64,000 bases of DNA, taken from NCBI RefSeq assembly GCF_002237555.1, contig NZ_CP022540.1, positions 2,485,001 through 2,549,000 on the forward strand, written 5' to 3'. Position 1 is the stretch's first letter. Every line of letters starts with the position of its first letter. This stretch comes from Antarctobacter heliothermus. Lineage in GTDB: Bacteria; Pseudomonadota; Alphaproteobacteria; Rhodobacterales; Rhodobacteraceae. This document shows, in pieces, positions 38,177 through 47,807 of this stretch. The notes beneath the pieces were generated by a model. The model saw only the letters and a list, made by a program, of their open reading frames with translations. It did no database searches and had not been told where the DNA came from. A program made the translations under genes and the position numbers.

Positions 38177-39151
38177 ATGGCGCATTTCATTCTGAAACGG
38201 CTGATACAGTCGGTTTTTGTTATGCTCGCCGTCGCCTTTCTGGCCTTTTCACTGTTCCGCTTTGTGGGCGACCCGATCAGCCAAATGACCGGGGTGGAAA
38301 CCTCGGTTCAGGATCAGGACCGCTTGCGCGAGGAATTGGGCCTGAACGATCCCTTTGTCGTCCAGTTCTACCGGTTCACCACCGACATGCTGCGCGGTGA
38401 TTTCGGATATTCCTATCGCACGCGGCAGCCTGTGGGCGACATGATCGCCAGCCGCATTCCCGCGACGCTGGAACTGGGGATTGTGGCGCTGCTGATCTCT
38501 CTGATCGTGGGCATCCCGTCGGGGGTCTATACCGCGCTGCGGCCAAGGGGGATCGCCACGCAGGCGATCCTGATGACCACGCTAGTCGGTGTGTCGATCC
38601 CGACCTTTGTCATCGGCATTGCGCTGATCTTTCTTTTTGGGGTGCAACTGGGCTGGCTGCCCACCTTCGGGCGCGGCGGCACAGTCGATCTGGGCGGCTG
38701 GACCACCAGTTTCCTGACCGTCGATGGCTGGCGCGCGCTGATCCTGCCGGCCATCACGCTGGGCGTCTACCAGCTGACCCTGACCATGCGCCTTGTCCGG
38801 GCCGAGATGATGGAGGTCATGCGCTCTGACTATATCCGTTTTGCGACGGCGCGTGGTATCCCCTATCGGTCATTGCACTACCGCCATGCGCTGGCCAATA
38901 CGATGGTGCCGGTGATTACCATCATCGGGCTGCAATTTGGCGGCGTTATCGCCTTTTCCATCGTCACCGAAAGCGTCTTTCAATGGCCGGGCATGGGCCT
39001 TTTGTTCCTTGAATCGATCCGTTTCGTCGATATCCCGGTCATGGGGGTTTACCTCGTCGTTATCGCCTTTTTCTTTGTGCTGGTGAACATGGCAGTGGAC
39101 TTGCTGTATCTTGCCATCGACCCGCGCCTGCGCGTCAAGGAAGCCGCCTAA
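38177..39151 (+). CDS. ABC transporter permease, DppB-type (second system)
   Basis: 324 aa. FILKRLIQSVFVMLAVAFLA and DPISQMTGVETSVQDQDRL open the family fold. The EAA loop is in RSDYIRFATARGIPYRSLHY and the end has ESVFQWPGMGLLFLESI. Several hydrophobic helices. Its stop overlaps the next start by one base. Confidence 0.93.
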   Translation: MAHFILKRLIQSVFVMLAVAFLAFSLFRFVGDPISQMTGVETSVQDQDRLREELGLNDPFVVQFYRFTTDMLRGDFGYSYRTRQPVGDMIASRIPATLELGIVALLISLIVGIPSGVYTALRPRGIATQAILMTTLVGVSIPTFVIGIALIFLFGVQLGWLPTFGRGGTVDLGGWTTSFLTVDGWRALILPAITLGVYQLTLTMRLVRAEMMEVMRSDYIRFATARGIPYRSLHYRHALANTMVPVITIIGLQFGGVIAFSIVTESVFQWPGMGLLFLESIRFVDIPVMGVYLVVIAFFFVLVNMAVDLLYLAIDPRLRVKEAA

Positions 39152-40053
39152 TGCTGGCACGCCTACTAAGGTCCGATGGGATCTACCTGTTCCTGCGCTC
39201 GCCCGCTGCCATCGTGGCGGCCATTGTCGCGGTTCTCGTCGTCGGTGGCGCCTTTGCCGCGCCGTGGATTGCGACGTCGAACCCCTATGACCTTGCCAGC
39301 TTTTCGCTGATGGACGGGCTGTTGCCACCGGTCTGGCAGGGCGGTGATCCGCGGTTCCTGCTGGGGACGGATGATCAGGGACGCGACATGGTGTCGTCCA
39401 TCCTGTACGGCGCGCGCCTGTCGCTGACGATTGCGATTATGGCCATGATCATCGCCACAGTGCTGGGTGTCGGCCTGGGCCTTGCCGCCGGGTATTTCGG
39501 CGGGCGGTTCGATGCCATCGTCATGCGGATCGCCGATGTCCAACTGGCGCTGCCCGCCATCCTGACGGCCCTGCTGATCGACGGAATCTCTCGCGGGCTG
39601 CTGCCTGCCGCGATGCAGGACGACCTGCGCGTTGCAGTCCTGACCCTAGCCATTGCGCTGTCGCTATGGGTGAACTTTGCGCGCACCGCCCGCGCCAGCG
39701 TCTTTGTCGAGCGTAACAAGGACTATGTGCAGGCTGCGATGATCATGGGTCAGCACCCGCTGCGCGTGATGCTGCGCCATATCCTGCCCAACATCTTAGG
39801 CCCGCTGCTGGTGATCATGACGGTCGATCTAGCCTCTGCCATCCTGCTGGAGGCAACGCTGAGCTTTCTGGGTATCGGTCTGCCTGCGGACAGTCCGTCT
39901 TTGGGGACGTTGATCCGTATCGGGATGCAATTCCTGCTGTCGGGCGAATGGTGGATCCTGTGGGTACCTACGCTGTTCCTTGTGGCGCTGGTGGTGTCGA
40001 TCAATGTGCTGGGTGACTTCCTGCGCGACGTCTTTAACCCGAGGTTGCGTTGA
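39151..40053 (+). CDS. ABC transporter permease, DppC-type (second system)
   Basis: 300 aa. An N-terminal helix (AAIVAAIVAVLVVGGAFAAPW), then LLGTDDQGRDMVSSILYGAR and the EAA-type segment NKDYVQAAMIMGQHPLRVML, ending LGDFLRDVFNPRLR. In contrast to the first transporter, this permease is a separate protein and the two ATPases are fused instead. 4-bp overlap with the ATPase gene. Confidence 0.93.
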   Translation: MLARLLRSDGIYLFLRSPAAIVAAIVAVLVVGGAFAAPWIATSNPYDLASFSLMDGLLPPVWQGGDPRFLLGTDDQGRDMVSSILYGARLSLTIAIMAMIIATVLGVGLGLAAGYFGGRFDAIVMRIADVQLALPAILTALLIDGISRGLLPAAMQDDLRVAVLTLAIALSLWVNFARTARASVFVERNKDYVQAAMIMGQHPLRVMLRHILPNILGPLLVIMTVDLASAILLEATLSFLGIGLPADSPSLGTLIRIGMQFLLSGEWWILWVPTLFLVALVVSINVLGDFLRDVFNPRLR

Positions 40054-41738
40054 TGCTGACCGTTGAAAACCTCACCGTCCAGTTCCCTGGTCGTCATGGC
40101 ACGTTTACAGCTGTCGAAGATGTGTCGCTGTCCATTGCCCCCGGCGAAATTCACGGGTTGGTCGGCGAAAGCGGCGCGGGAAAATCCACCATCGGCGCGG
40201 CAATCATCGGGCTGCTGCAACCGCCGGGATTTGTCGCTGGAGGTTTGATGCAACTGGGCGACACCGACCTGCGCAGCCTGACACCTTCACAGGCACACGC
40301 GATGCGTGGGGCGCGTATTTCGATGATCTTTCAGGATCCGCAAACCAGCCTCAATCCGCTGATGACCATCGAGGACCAACTGATCGAGACGATTCAGGCG
40401 CATGAGGACATCACCTCGGCCAAGGCCCTCGAACGTGCGGTCGATCTGCTGGAAGAGATCGGCATCGAGGGCGCCGCCAAGCGCATCAAGGCCTATCCGC
40501 ACCAGTTTTCCGGCGGGATGCGGCAGCGTGTGGTGATCGCGCTGGCGCTGTGCACCAACCCGGAACTGATCATCGCGGACGAACCCACCACCGCGCTGGA
40601 CGTGGCGGTGCAATCGCAGGTGCTGGACCTGATCCGGCGGTTGGCGCTGACCCGCGACATCGGCTTTCTGCTGATCACCCATGACATCGGCGTGATTGCC
40701 CAGATCACCGACAACGTCACGGTCCTGCGCGGGGGCAAGGTGATGGAGACGGGACCAACCGAAAAGGTGCTGCAAGCGCCCGATCACCCCTACACCCAAT
40801 CGTTGATGGCCGCTGTTCCCCGGCTGGATCGCAAGTTGGACCGCTTTCTGGTTCCCGACAGCGACAAGCCCGCGATGGCCGCGCCGGCCGGAAAATCCGC
40901 CGCAGATGCGGAACGCTGGCTGCGTGGCGGTGAACAGGCGCTGGGCGAGGGGCTGGGGATGCATGGGGTCACCGTGCGCTTTACCGGCCCGCGCGAAAGC
41001 CTGCTGCGCAAGCCAGACGCCTTTGTCGCACTAGATGACGTGACCATGCAGGTGCGCCCCGGCTCGGTCATGGGGTTAGTGGGCGAAAGCGGATCAGGCA
41101 AATCGACTATGGCAAAGGTCCTGACGGGCCTTGTGCAGCCGAGCGAGGGCCGTTTGACGTTGGGCGAAACGCCCTTGCCGTTGGCGCGCCAGCGCGGGCG
41201 CAAGGACCCGTCGCGACGCCTGATCCAGATGGTGTTCCAAGACCCGTTCAGCAGCCTGAATTCACGCCACCGGATTGGCGACATCCTGTCGGAACCTCTT
41301 TGGCTGTATGGATTGGAGCCGGACAAGGGCAATCGCCGCGACATCGCGGCCGCGATGCTGGACCTGGTCGGCCTTTCTGCGGATGCCATCGACCGTTATC
41401 CACACCAATTTTCCGGCGGCCAGCGCCAACGCATTGCCGTGGCGCGGTCGCTGCTGGCACGCCCGCGCGTGCTGATCTGCGATGAGCCGACCAGCGCGCT
41501 GGATGTTTCCATTCAGGCGCAGGTGCTGAACCTGTTGAAAGACCTTCAATCCCAGTTTGGCCTGACCATCCTGTTCATCAGTCACAACTTGGCGGTTGTG
41601 CGGCAAATGAGCGACGACATCACCGTGCTGAAATCAGGCAAGGTGATCGAGGCGGGCGGATCGGAGGGGTTCTTCACCGCGCCGCAGGCCGACTACAGCC
41701 GTGCGCTTTTGGCGCTGACCCCCGGCGTCGCGGCCTGA
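40050..41738 (+). CDS. Dual ATP-binding protein of the second peptide ABC transporter
   Basis: 562 aa with two complete ABC domains. Domain 1 (about 1-270): Walker A GESGAGKS, signature SGGMRQR, Walker B IIADEPTTALD. Domain 2 (about 305-560): Walker A GESGSGKS, QDPFSSLNSRHRIGD, signature SGGQRQR, Walker B LICDEPTSALD, FISHNLAV. This GsiA/YejF-like DppD-DppF fusion supplies both ATPases in one chain. Confidence 0.95.
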   Translation: MMLTVENLTVQFPGRHGTFTAVEDVSLSIAPGEIHGLVGESGAGKSTIGAAIIGLLQPPGFVAGGLMQLGDTDLRSLTPSQAHAMRGARISMIFQDPQTSLNPLMTIEDQLIETIQAHEDITSAKALERAVDLLEEIGIEGAAKRIKAYPHQFSGGMRQRVVIALALCTNPELIIADEPTTALDVAVQSQVLDLIRRLALTRDIGFLLITHDIGVIAQITDNVTVLRGGKVMETGPTEKVLQAPDHPYTQSLMAAVPRLDRKLDRFLVPDSDKPAMAAPAGKSAADAERWLRGGEQALGEGLGMHGVTVRFTGPRESLLRKPDAFVALDDVTMQVRPGSVMGLVGESGSGKSTMAKVLTGLVQPSEGRLTLGETPLPLARQRGRKDPSRRLIQMVFQDPFSSLNSRHRIGDILSEPLWLYGLEPDKGNRRDIAAAMLDLVGLSADAIDRYPHQFSGGQRQRIAVARSLLARPRVLICDEPTSALDVSIQAQVLNLLKDLQSQFGLTILFISHNLAVVRQMSDDITVLKSGKVIEAGGSEGFFTAPQADYSRALLALTPGVAA

Positions 41739-41750
41739 GCGACGCGCGCG

Positions 41751-42782
41751 CTATTCCTGAAACAACGAATTTTGCCAGTTGCGCAAAAAGTTCTTGCGCC
41801 GCAACTGGTCGAGAAAGACCAGCAAACCCGGACCAAAACGGATGGGTCGCAGAGCGGTGTTTTCACGCAATGCGGTCTGGTCGATGGCGGCAAGCCCTGT
41901 GGCTGCAACCAGATCGGGACGCGTCCCGAGGGTGTTGAGAAAATCGATCATCTTTTGCGCGTCCGGCACGTTGCGTGCCGTCACTGGGATCAGAGCAGTG
42001 CGCATCATGACATTGGCATAATCCTCCAGCACGACGATCTGGATGCCGACGCCCAAGGCCTGCTGCGAGGCGGCATATGTGCCCAGAACATTGTAGGCCA
42101 GCGCCAACTCTCCACTGGCAACGTCGCGGATCATGTCGCCGGAACAGCAGTACAGTTTCGCCTCCAGTCGGCCCATGACCTCCATCAGGCGCCAAAATGC
42201 CTGACTGTTGCGGCTGTCTTGCGTCGCCATGAGATAGCCAAAGCCGGAATTGCGGATGTCATAGGTGCCGACCCGCCCCTGAAAACGGTCGGGGTCGGCG
42301 CGCAACAGGTCGATCAGGTCATCGCGGGTGCGCGGCGCTGTGCCCGGCGCGAAAAACCTGTCAGACACGACCAGTACGGCCGGTTCCTGCGTGAAGGCAA
42401 AAACCTGTTTCCGCCAGTTGGCCCAGTCCGGCAACGCTCCGGGGTTTGCGGCGCTGTAGGTCAGGGCAAAGCCGTCATTGGCCAGTTTGGTTTGCAGATC
42501 CATCGCCGAGGATATTGCCAGATCAAAGACCGCGCCTTCGTCTTGCAGGGCGGTCATCAGCTCGGTGGTGCTGGCGATGGTATAGTCAATCGTTATGCCG
42601 GGATGGGCCGACTGAAACGCCAGAATGATCGGTTCAAACGCCGCGCGGTCCGTGGTCGAAAGGATGTGCAACTGGCGGATTGCAGGGTCGGCAGGGTAGA
42701 TAACCCTGTCCTCAACCTCAAACGCGCGCGCGGGCACGACCAGACACGTCCAGATCAGCGCGGCAAGAAAAGCGAGACGCAT
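41751..42782 (-). CDS. Periplasmic binding protein (AfuA/iron-type fold) associated with the TctDE-like two-component system
   Basis: 343 aa with a signal peptide (LAFLAALIWTCLVVPARA). Type-2 periplasmic-binding fold: QLHILSTTDRAAFEPIILAF, PGITIDYTIASTTELMTAL, YDIRNSGFGYLMATQDS. It overlaps the 3' end of the histidine kinase gene by 28 bp and is co-transcribed with it, with no permease. Such orphan binding proteins beside TctE-type kinases probably present the ligand to the sensor domain rather than feed a transporter. That role is inferred from context. Confidence 0.82.
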   Translation of the reverse strand: MRLAFLAALIWTCLVVPARAFEVEDRVIYPADPAIRQLHILSTTDRAAFEPIILAFQSAHPGITIDYTIASTTELMTALQDEGAVFDLAISSAMDLQTKLANDGFALTYSAANPGALPDWANWRKQVFAFTQEPAVLVVSDRFFAPGTAPRTRDDLIDLLRADPDRFQGRVGTYDIRNSGFGYLMATQDSRNSQAFWRLMEVMGRLEAKLYCCSGDMIRDVASGELALAYNVLGTYAASQQALGVGIQIVVLEDYANVMMRTALIPVTARNVPDAQKMIDFLNTLGTRPDLVAATGLAAIDQTALRENTALRPIRFGPGLLVFLDQLRRKNFLRNWQNSLFQE

Positions 42783-44125
42783 GCGCCTTGTCCTTTCGGG
42801 TTCTCGGTGATTGACAATCTGCCGCCATGGGCGAGCGCGACCTCGTCGGCGATGGTCAGCCCAAGGCCGGAACCGACGATATCGCCCACGTTGGACCCGC
42901 GTTGATAGCGTTCTGTCAGGCGCGATATGTCTACACCGCCAAAGCCGCGGCCTTCATCGGTGATCGACAGACAAATCTCATCGCCCTCGGTAACACTGAC
43001 AAGCACATCACTGTCTGCGGGAGAGTACTTGATGGCGTTGTCCAGAATGTTCAGCAAGGCGGCCTGAAGCAGGATGCCGTCGCCATGAAAGGTCACGGGA
43101 TGGCCGGGCAGGCTGCGCAGGATCGTGGTGTCCTTCAACTCTGCCGTTGGTGATAGGCGATTGCAGGCCTCCGTGGTCAATTGCACCAGATCCAGCGCAT
43201 CCCTGGCAAGACTGTCGGCGCGGAATGTCACCATTGCATGGTCCAACATCTGCCCCGCCGAACGGGCGCTTTCGTCGATGGCGCGGATCATCTCGCGGAT
43301 GGCGGCCTTATGCTCGGGCTTGGTCAGTTTGTGGTGGGTCACCTCGGCCTGCGTGCGGACGGTCGCCAACGGCGTGCGCACGCGATGGGCAGCCTCGGCG
43401 ATGAAATCCTCTGTCCGCAAGAGCGAAGCGCGCAGCCGCGACATGAAATTGTTGAGCGCGTCGACCAAAGGCACCAGTTCCGTGGGGGTGTCTGTTGTCA
43501 CCGGGCGCAGATCCTTTGGCCCGCGCCGGGTGACTGCGGCGGTCATTCGGTCGATGGGGGACAGGGCGGATTGTGCGGCCCAGAGGCTAAGCAGCGTGGC
43601 CAGAACAAAGAACCCGGCGCCGACCCCTGTGGCAATCGCGGTAATCCGGCGCGACGTTGCGGCCAGCGCTTCACGGGTCTGGGCGACAGCCACATCCGCC
43701 CGGATCAGGCTGCCCAGACTGCCAATGGTGCGGCTGACAACGGCCACCCGCACCGTGTCGCCGCGAAAGGTCAAGGTGTCGAACTTTGGTTCCCCGTTGG
43801 AGGGGATGTCCGGCGGCAGCGGCAGATCATCGTATCCGGTCAGGGTCTGGCCATCCACGACCACGCGGTAGAACACCCGGTCCTGTCCGACAGACCCAAG
43901 CATCGACAACGCCGAATAGGGCAGGTCCAGCGTGACGCCGTCGGCCACGCTTCGCAGGCTGTCCGCCATCGCGGTGGCAGAGGCCGACAGAATGCCGTCC
44001 TGCGTGCCTTCGGCGGCACGCTCTGCCACGCTGCGCAGCACCAGAAAAAAGGCCAGCGACAATAGCGCGGCCACACCCGCGAGTTGGAAAAACAACCGAC
44101 GGCGGATCGACCGGCGTGCCGTCAC
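42755..44125 (-). CDS. tctE: TctE-type sensor histidine kinase
   Basis: 456 aa. TM1 near residues 11-30 (FFQLAGVAALLSLAFFLVL), a periplasmic sensor region of about 130 residues with the TctE N-terminal pattern (SALSMLGSVGQDRVFYRVV), TM2 near 170-190, HAMP, dimerisation helix with the phospho-acceptor histidine in EAAHRVRTPLATVR, and ATPase N/G boxes (NILDNAIKYSP, DEGRGFGG, GSGLGLTIADEVA). It overlaps the response-regulator gene by 4 bp. It probably senses the carboxylate carried by the divergent TctCBA transporter. Confidence 0.92.
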   Translation of the reverse strand: MTARRSIRRRLFFQLAGVAALLSLAFFLVLRSVAERAAEGTQDGILSASATAMADSLRSVADGVTLDLPYSALSMLGSVGQDRVFYRVVVDGQTLTGYDDLPLPPDIPSNGEPKFDTLTFRGDTVRVAVVSRTIGSLGSLIRADVAVAQTREALAATSRRITAIATGVGAGFFVLATLLSLWAAQSALSPIDRMTAAVTRRGPKDLRPVTTDTPTELVPLVDALNNFMSRLRASLLRTEDFIAEAAHRVRTPLATVRTQAEVTHHKLTKPEHKAAIREMIRAIDESARSAGQMLDHAMVTFRADSLARDALDLVQLTTEACNRLSPTAELKDTTILRSLPGHPVTFHGDGILLQAALLNILDNAIKYSPADSDVLVSVTEGDEICLSITDEGRGFGGVDISRLTERYQRGSNVGDIVGSGLGLTIADEVALAHGGRLSITENPKGQGACVSLFLPR

Positions 44126-44787
44126 GCCGCGACCATGCGATAGCCCAACCCGCGCACGGTTTCGATGACCGTACCCGACCCCTCCAGCCGCTTGCGCAGC
44201 CTGCCGACGTACACCTCTATCGCGTTTTCGCTGGCCTCATCCGTCAATGAGAACAGTCGGTCCAGCAAATAGGCCTTGGAAAACACCTGACCGGGAGCGT
44301 TGAAGAACACCTCAAGCAGTCGTAGTTCACGGTTGCGGAGGGGGATGGAGATACCGGAAAATTGCAGCTCTGCGGTGCTCGAATCAAGGACCGTGCCGGC
44401 AAAGCTCTTGCGGTTGTCCGCAGGGCCGCCATGACGCCGCACAACGGCTCGACAGCGGGCTTCGAGTTCGGCGAAATCAAACGGTTTGGTGATGTAATCA
44501 TCCGCGCCAAGGTCCAGCAGGCCGACTCTGTCTGACACCGCAGACCGGGCCGTGATGACAATGACCGGCGTTTTGTTGGCCGCCTCTCGGTGCTGTTGCA
44601 AGAAGTCCCGGCCATCGCCGTCGGGCAACATGATGTCCAGCAAAATCAGATCATATTTCGCCACGGCAATGCAGGCGCTGGCCGCGTCCAGCGTTTCGGC
44701 ATGATCCACGGCATGGCCATCCAGTTGCAGTCGTTCCATCACCGCGCGCGCCAGCTTGGGACTGTCTTCGATCAGCAGAAACCGCAT
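44122..44787 (-). CDS. tctD: TctD-type response regulator (OmpR family)
   Basis: 221 aa. Receiver domain with acidic pocket (LLIEDSPKLA), the phospho-acceptor Asp in YDLILLDIMLPDGDG and a lysine in DDYITKPFDFAELEAR. The C-terminal winged helix has LPLRNREL-like LRNRELRLLEVFFNAPGQVF and IEVYVGRLRKRLEGSG. It is divergently transcribed from tctCBA across about 100 bp, so direct activation of that operon is expected. Confidence 0.93.
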   Translation of the reverse strand: MRFLLIEDSPKLARAVMERLQLDGHAVDHAETLDAASACIAVAKYDLILLDIMLPDGDGRDFLQQHREAANKTPVIVITARSAVSDRVGLLDLGADDYITKPFDFAELEARCRAVVRRHGGPADNRKSFAGTVLDSSTAELQFSGISIPLRNRELRLLEVFFNAPGQVFSKAYLLDRLFSLTDEASENAIEVYVGRLRKRLEGSGTVIETVRGLGYRMVAA

Positions 44788-44885
44788 GTGTGACCTTTTT
44801 ATGAACGTGACAGGTTGTTGTCAGGTTCAAGTTTTTCTTTAAGCATGTTGGACACGACACAAAGTGTCAAACGGGAGGAGAAAAT

Positions 44886-45851
44886 ATGAATAATCACATA
44901 CTCAAGGCGCTGGTGACCAGCGCCGTAGTTGGCTTTGGCGCGACAGCCGCATATGCGGCAGAGTGCATTGCCCCGGCAAACCCCGGCGGCGGCTGGGATT
45001 TCACTTGCCGTCAAATCGGTAAGATCATGTATGACATCGGCGCGGTCGACAAACCCGTTCAGGTCACCAACATGGCTGGCGCCGGTGGCGGTCTTGCGTT
45101 TACCCATGTGGTCAGCGAGCGCGGCGATGATGCCGACCTGATCATTGCGGCTTCGTCGGCAACGTCGACCCGGCTGGCGCAGAACGCCTATGCCGGCATG
45201 ACCGCAGACCAGGTCCGCTTTGTCGGCTCAATCGGTGCCGATCCGGGTGTGATCGTGGTGGCCAAAGACAGCCCCTATCAGTCGCTGACCGATCTGGTCG
45301 ATGCCATCAAGGCCGAGCCGGGCAAGATCGCCTTTGCGGGCGGCTCTGCCGTTGGGGGCTTTGACCATCTCAAGCCGCTGATGATCCTGCAACGCGCCGG
45401 TGTGACCGACGTGCGCGCGATCAAGTATATCGGTGTCGACGGTGGTGCGGATGCCATCACCCAGACCGTGGGGGGCTTTACTCAGGCGATGACGGGCGAC
45501 ATGTCCGAAATCGTCGGCTTTCTGAAGTCGGGCGATGTGCGTGCCATTGCCGTGCTGACCGAAGAACGGGTTCCCGGCTTTGAGGACATCCCGACCGCCA
45601 AGGAGCAGGGCATCGACGTGGTCGCTGTGAACTGGCGCGGGCTCTATGTTCCCAAAGACATCAGCGACGAGGACTTCAACAAGTGGGCCGATCGTTTGCA
45701 GCAAGTTGCTGACAGCGATGAATGGGCAGAGGCTATGGCGGCCAACGGTCTTGCGCCGTTCACCAAGGTTGGTGCTGATTTCCAGAATTATGTCGATGGT
45801 GTCGTGGCTGAAATCCGCACCCTGTCGAAAGAGATCGGGGTGATTCAGTAA
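44886..45851 (+). CDS. tctC: Tripartite tricarboxylate transporter binding protein TctC
   Basis: 321 aa, signal peptide ALVTSAVVGFGATAAYAAE, RBS GGGAGGAG. TctC/Bug fold: NPGGGWDFTCRQIGKIMYD, VTNMAGAGGGLAF, FAGGSAVGGFDHLKPLMIL. Periplasmic capture of a carboxylate for the TctAB membrane unit. The substrate is not readable from sequence; the family takes up citrate, tartrate, terephthalate and others. Confidence 0.94.
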   Translation: MNNHILKALVTSAVVGFGATAAYAAECIAPANPGGGWDFTCRQIGKIMYDIGAVDKPVQVTNMAGAGGGLAFTHVVSERGDDADLIIAASSATSTRLAQNAYAGMTADQVRFVGSIGADPGVIVVAKDSPYQSLTDLVDAIKAEPGKIAFAGGSAVGGFDHLKPLMILQRAGVTDVRAIKYIGVDGGADAITQTVGGFTQAMTGDMSEIVGFLKSGDVRAIAVLTEERVPGFEDIPTAKEQGIDVVAVNWRGLYVPKDISDEDFNKWADRLQQVADSDEWAEAMAANGLAPFTKVGADFQNYVDGVVAEIRTLSKEIGVIQ

Positions 45852-46291
45852 TGGTTTCAGACCGCATCTTCGGAGCGGTCGTGACCCTGTTGGCGTTGGC
45901 ATACATTGCCAGCGCCACACAGATTCAGACCAGCTTTCTGGCCGATCCGGTCGGCCCGCGCGTGTTCCCCTATATTGTTGGTGGCGTGGCGGCTATCTGC
46001 GGTATCATCGTGGTGCTGCGCCCGAACGAAGACCCTGCATGGCCTGTCCTGCGGACCATGGGCGCGTTGCTTGTCGCTGTGGTGGTTCTGGTGGGCTACG
46101 CCTATGCCTTGAAACCGCTGGGCTTTCTGCTGCCAACCGCGATCACGGCGGCGATCCTGAGCTATCAGATCAGCCCGCGCCCCCGCGCTGCAGCGCTGGC
46201 CGGTGTCGGCCTGTCGGTCGGGTTGTTCATCATTTTCAAATTCGCGCTGGGTCTTGGCCTGGTTGCGCTGCCGGCCGTCCTGCACGGCTGA
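45851..46291 (+). CDS. tctB: TctB small membrane subunit
   Basis: 146 aa with four predicted membrane helices (e.g. ALLVAVVVLVGYAYAL, GLSVGLFIIFKFALGLGLV) and the TctB N-terminal pattern AYIASATQIQTSFLADPVGP and RVFPYIVGGVAAICG. Its start overlaps the tctC stop by one base. Confidence 0.93.
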   Translation: MVSDRIFGAVVTLLALAYIASATQIQTSFLADPVGPRVFPYIVGGVAAICGIIVVLRPNEDPAWPVLRTMGALLVAVVVLVGYAYALKPLGFLLPTAITAAILSYQISPRPRAAALAGVGLSVGLFIIFKFALGLGLVALPAVLHG

Positions 46292-46301
46292 GGAATTCGA
46301 C

Positions 46302-47807
46302 ATGGACCTGTTTGCGAACCTCGCGATCGGCTTTGGCATCGCGCTAAGCCCGTTCACCCTGATGCTGGCCGTCTTTGGCTGTTTCATCGGCACGATCATC
46401 GGCGCGCTGCCGGGCCTTGGCCCGTCAAACGGCGTGGCGATCCTGATACCGTTGACCTTTTCGATGGGGCTGGACGCGACCAGCGCGCTGGTGCTGATGA
46501 CGGCCGTTTACTACGGCGCGATGTATGGCGGGCGGATCAGTTCCATCCTGCTGAACATTCCGGGCGATGAACCGGCGCTGATGACCACACTGGACGGCTA
46601 TCCCATGGCCAAGGCAGGCCGGGCGGGTGATGCGCTGGTGATCTCTGGCGTGGCCTCGTTCACGGGCGCATTTTTGTCGACCATCGGCCTGATGTTGCTG
46701 GCTCCCCTGTTGGCTCGGATCGCGTTTCAGTTTGGACCGGCGGAATACTTTGCACTTTACCTGCTGGCCTTTGCCACGCTGGGCGGGATTGCCTCGAACA
46801 ATCAGGCCAAGGCGGCGATTGCGTCGTGTATCGGTCTGGGGATCGCGATGGTCGGGGTGGACAACAACTCTGGCATGCCGCGTCTGACTTTTGGCAACAT
46901 GCACCTGTTTGACGGGATCGATTTCCTTGTCGCCATCGTGGGCCTGTTCGCCATCGCCGAGGTGTTCTTTTTCATCGAGAGCCACGGCAAGAACACCTCG
47001 ATCGGGGTCAAGCTGGACAAGGTCACCGTGCCGTGGCACGACATCTGGGACACCAAATGGACGCAGCTGCGCAGTTCCTTGATCGGGTTTGTCGCCGGGG
47101 TGCTGCCGGGGGCAGGGGCTTCGCTGGGGTCGTTCCTGGCCTATATGTCGGAAAAATCCATTGCTGGGGAAAAGGGCAAGTTTGGCACTGGCGTCGCGCG
47201 GGGCGTCGCCGCCCCCGAGGCGGGTAACAACGCCGCCGCGGGCGGCGCGTTGGTGCCTATGTTGACGCTGGGCGTGCCCGGATCGGGCACCACCGCCGTT
47301 CTGCTGGCGCTGCTGATGACGTTGAACATCACCCCCGGCCCGACGTTGTTCACCGAACGGCCCGAGGTGGTCTGGGGCCTGATCGCCTCTCTGCTGATCG
47401 CCAACTTCGTTCTGCTGCTGATGAACGTCCCGATGGTCAAGATCTTCGTAAAAATCCTTAGCGTTCCGCCTTGGGTTTTGCTGCCCGGTGTGACGATGAT
47501 TTCTTTCGTGGGCATCTATTCGCTGTCGGGGTCGTACTTTGACTTGCTGCTGATGGTAGGCTTTGGCGCGCTGGGCTGGGTGCTGCGCAAACTGGACGTG
47601 CCCACGGTGCCGATCATCCTTGGCATCCTGCTGGGCGGTCATATGGAGGACAGCCTGCGCCGCGCAATGGTGTTGTCGGATGGTGACTGGACCTATCTGT
47701 TCAGCTCAGGCATCGCCATTTCGCTCTGGGTTGTCGCCGTGGCCGGGTTCGTCGCGCCGATGTTCCTACGGGGACTGATGAAAAAACCGCAAAGGATCAC
47801 AGATTGA
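46302..47807 (+). CDS. tctA: TctA large membrane subunit
   Basis: 501 aa from the ATG at 46302; the open frame begins within tctB. Family blocks: GALPGLGPSNGVAILIPLTF, YYGAMYGGRISSILLNIPG, GVLPGAGASLGSFLAY, GALVPMLTLGVPGSGTTAVL. About ten or more membrane helices; it forms the cation-coupled translocation channel with TctB. 4-bp overlap with the AtuA-like gene shows that the transported compound is probably metabolised by it. Confidence 0.95.
   Translation: MDLFANLAIGFGIALSPFTLMLAVFGCFIGTIIGALPGLGPSNGVAILIPLTFSMGLDATSALVLMTAVYYGAMYGGRISSILLNIPGDEPALMTTLDGYPMAKAGRAGDALVISGVASFTGAFLSTIGLMLLAPLLARIAFQFGPAEYFALYLLAFATLGGIASNNQAKAAIASCIGLGIAMVGVDNNSGMPRLTFGNMHLFDGIDFLVAIVGLFAIAEVFFFIESHGKNTSIGVKLDKVTVPWHDIWDTKWTQLRSSLIGFVAGVLPGAGASLGSFLAYMSEKSIAGEKGKFGTGVARGVAAPEAGNNAAAGGALVPMLTLGVPGSGTTAVLLALLMTLNITPGPTLFTERPEVVWGLIASLLIANFVLLLMNVPMVKIFVKILSVPPWVLLPGVTMISFVGIYSLSGSYFDLLLMVGFGALGWVLRKLDVPTVPIILGILLGGHMEDSLRRAMVLSDGDWTYLFSSGIAISLWVVAVAGFVAPMFLRGLMKKPQRITD

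Noticed and set aside
41772..42905. Plus-strand open frame of 377 codons opposite the periplasmic binding protein
   Set aside because: Composition and lack of motifs mark it as the antisense shadow; the minus-strand frame has a signal peptide and binding-protein fold.
46425..47642. Minus-strand open frame of 405 codons opposite tctA
   Set aside because: His/Gln/Arg-rich antisense translation of a membrane protein gene.
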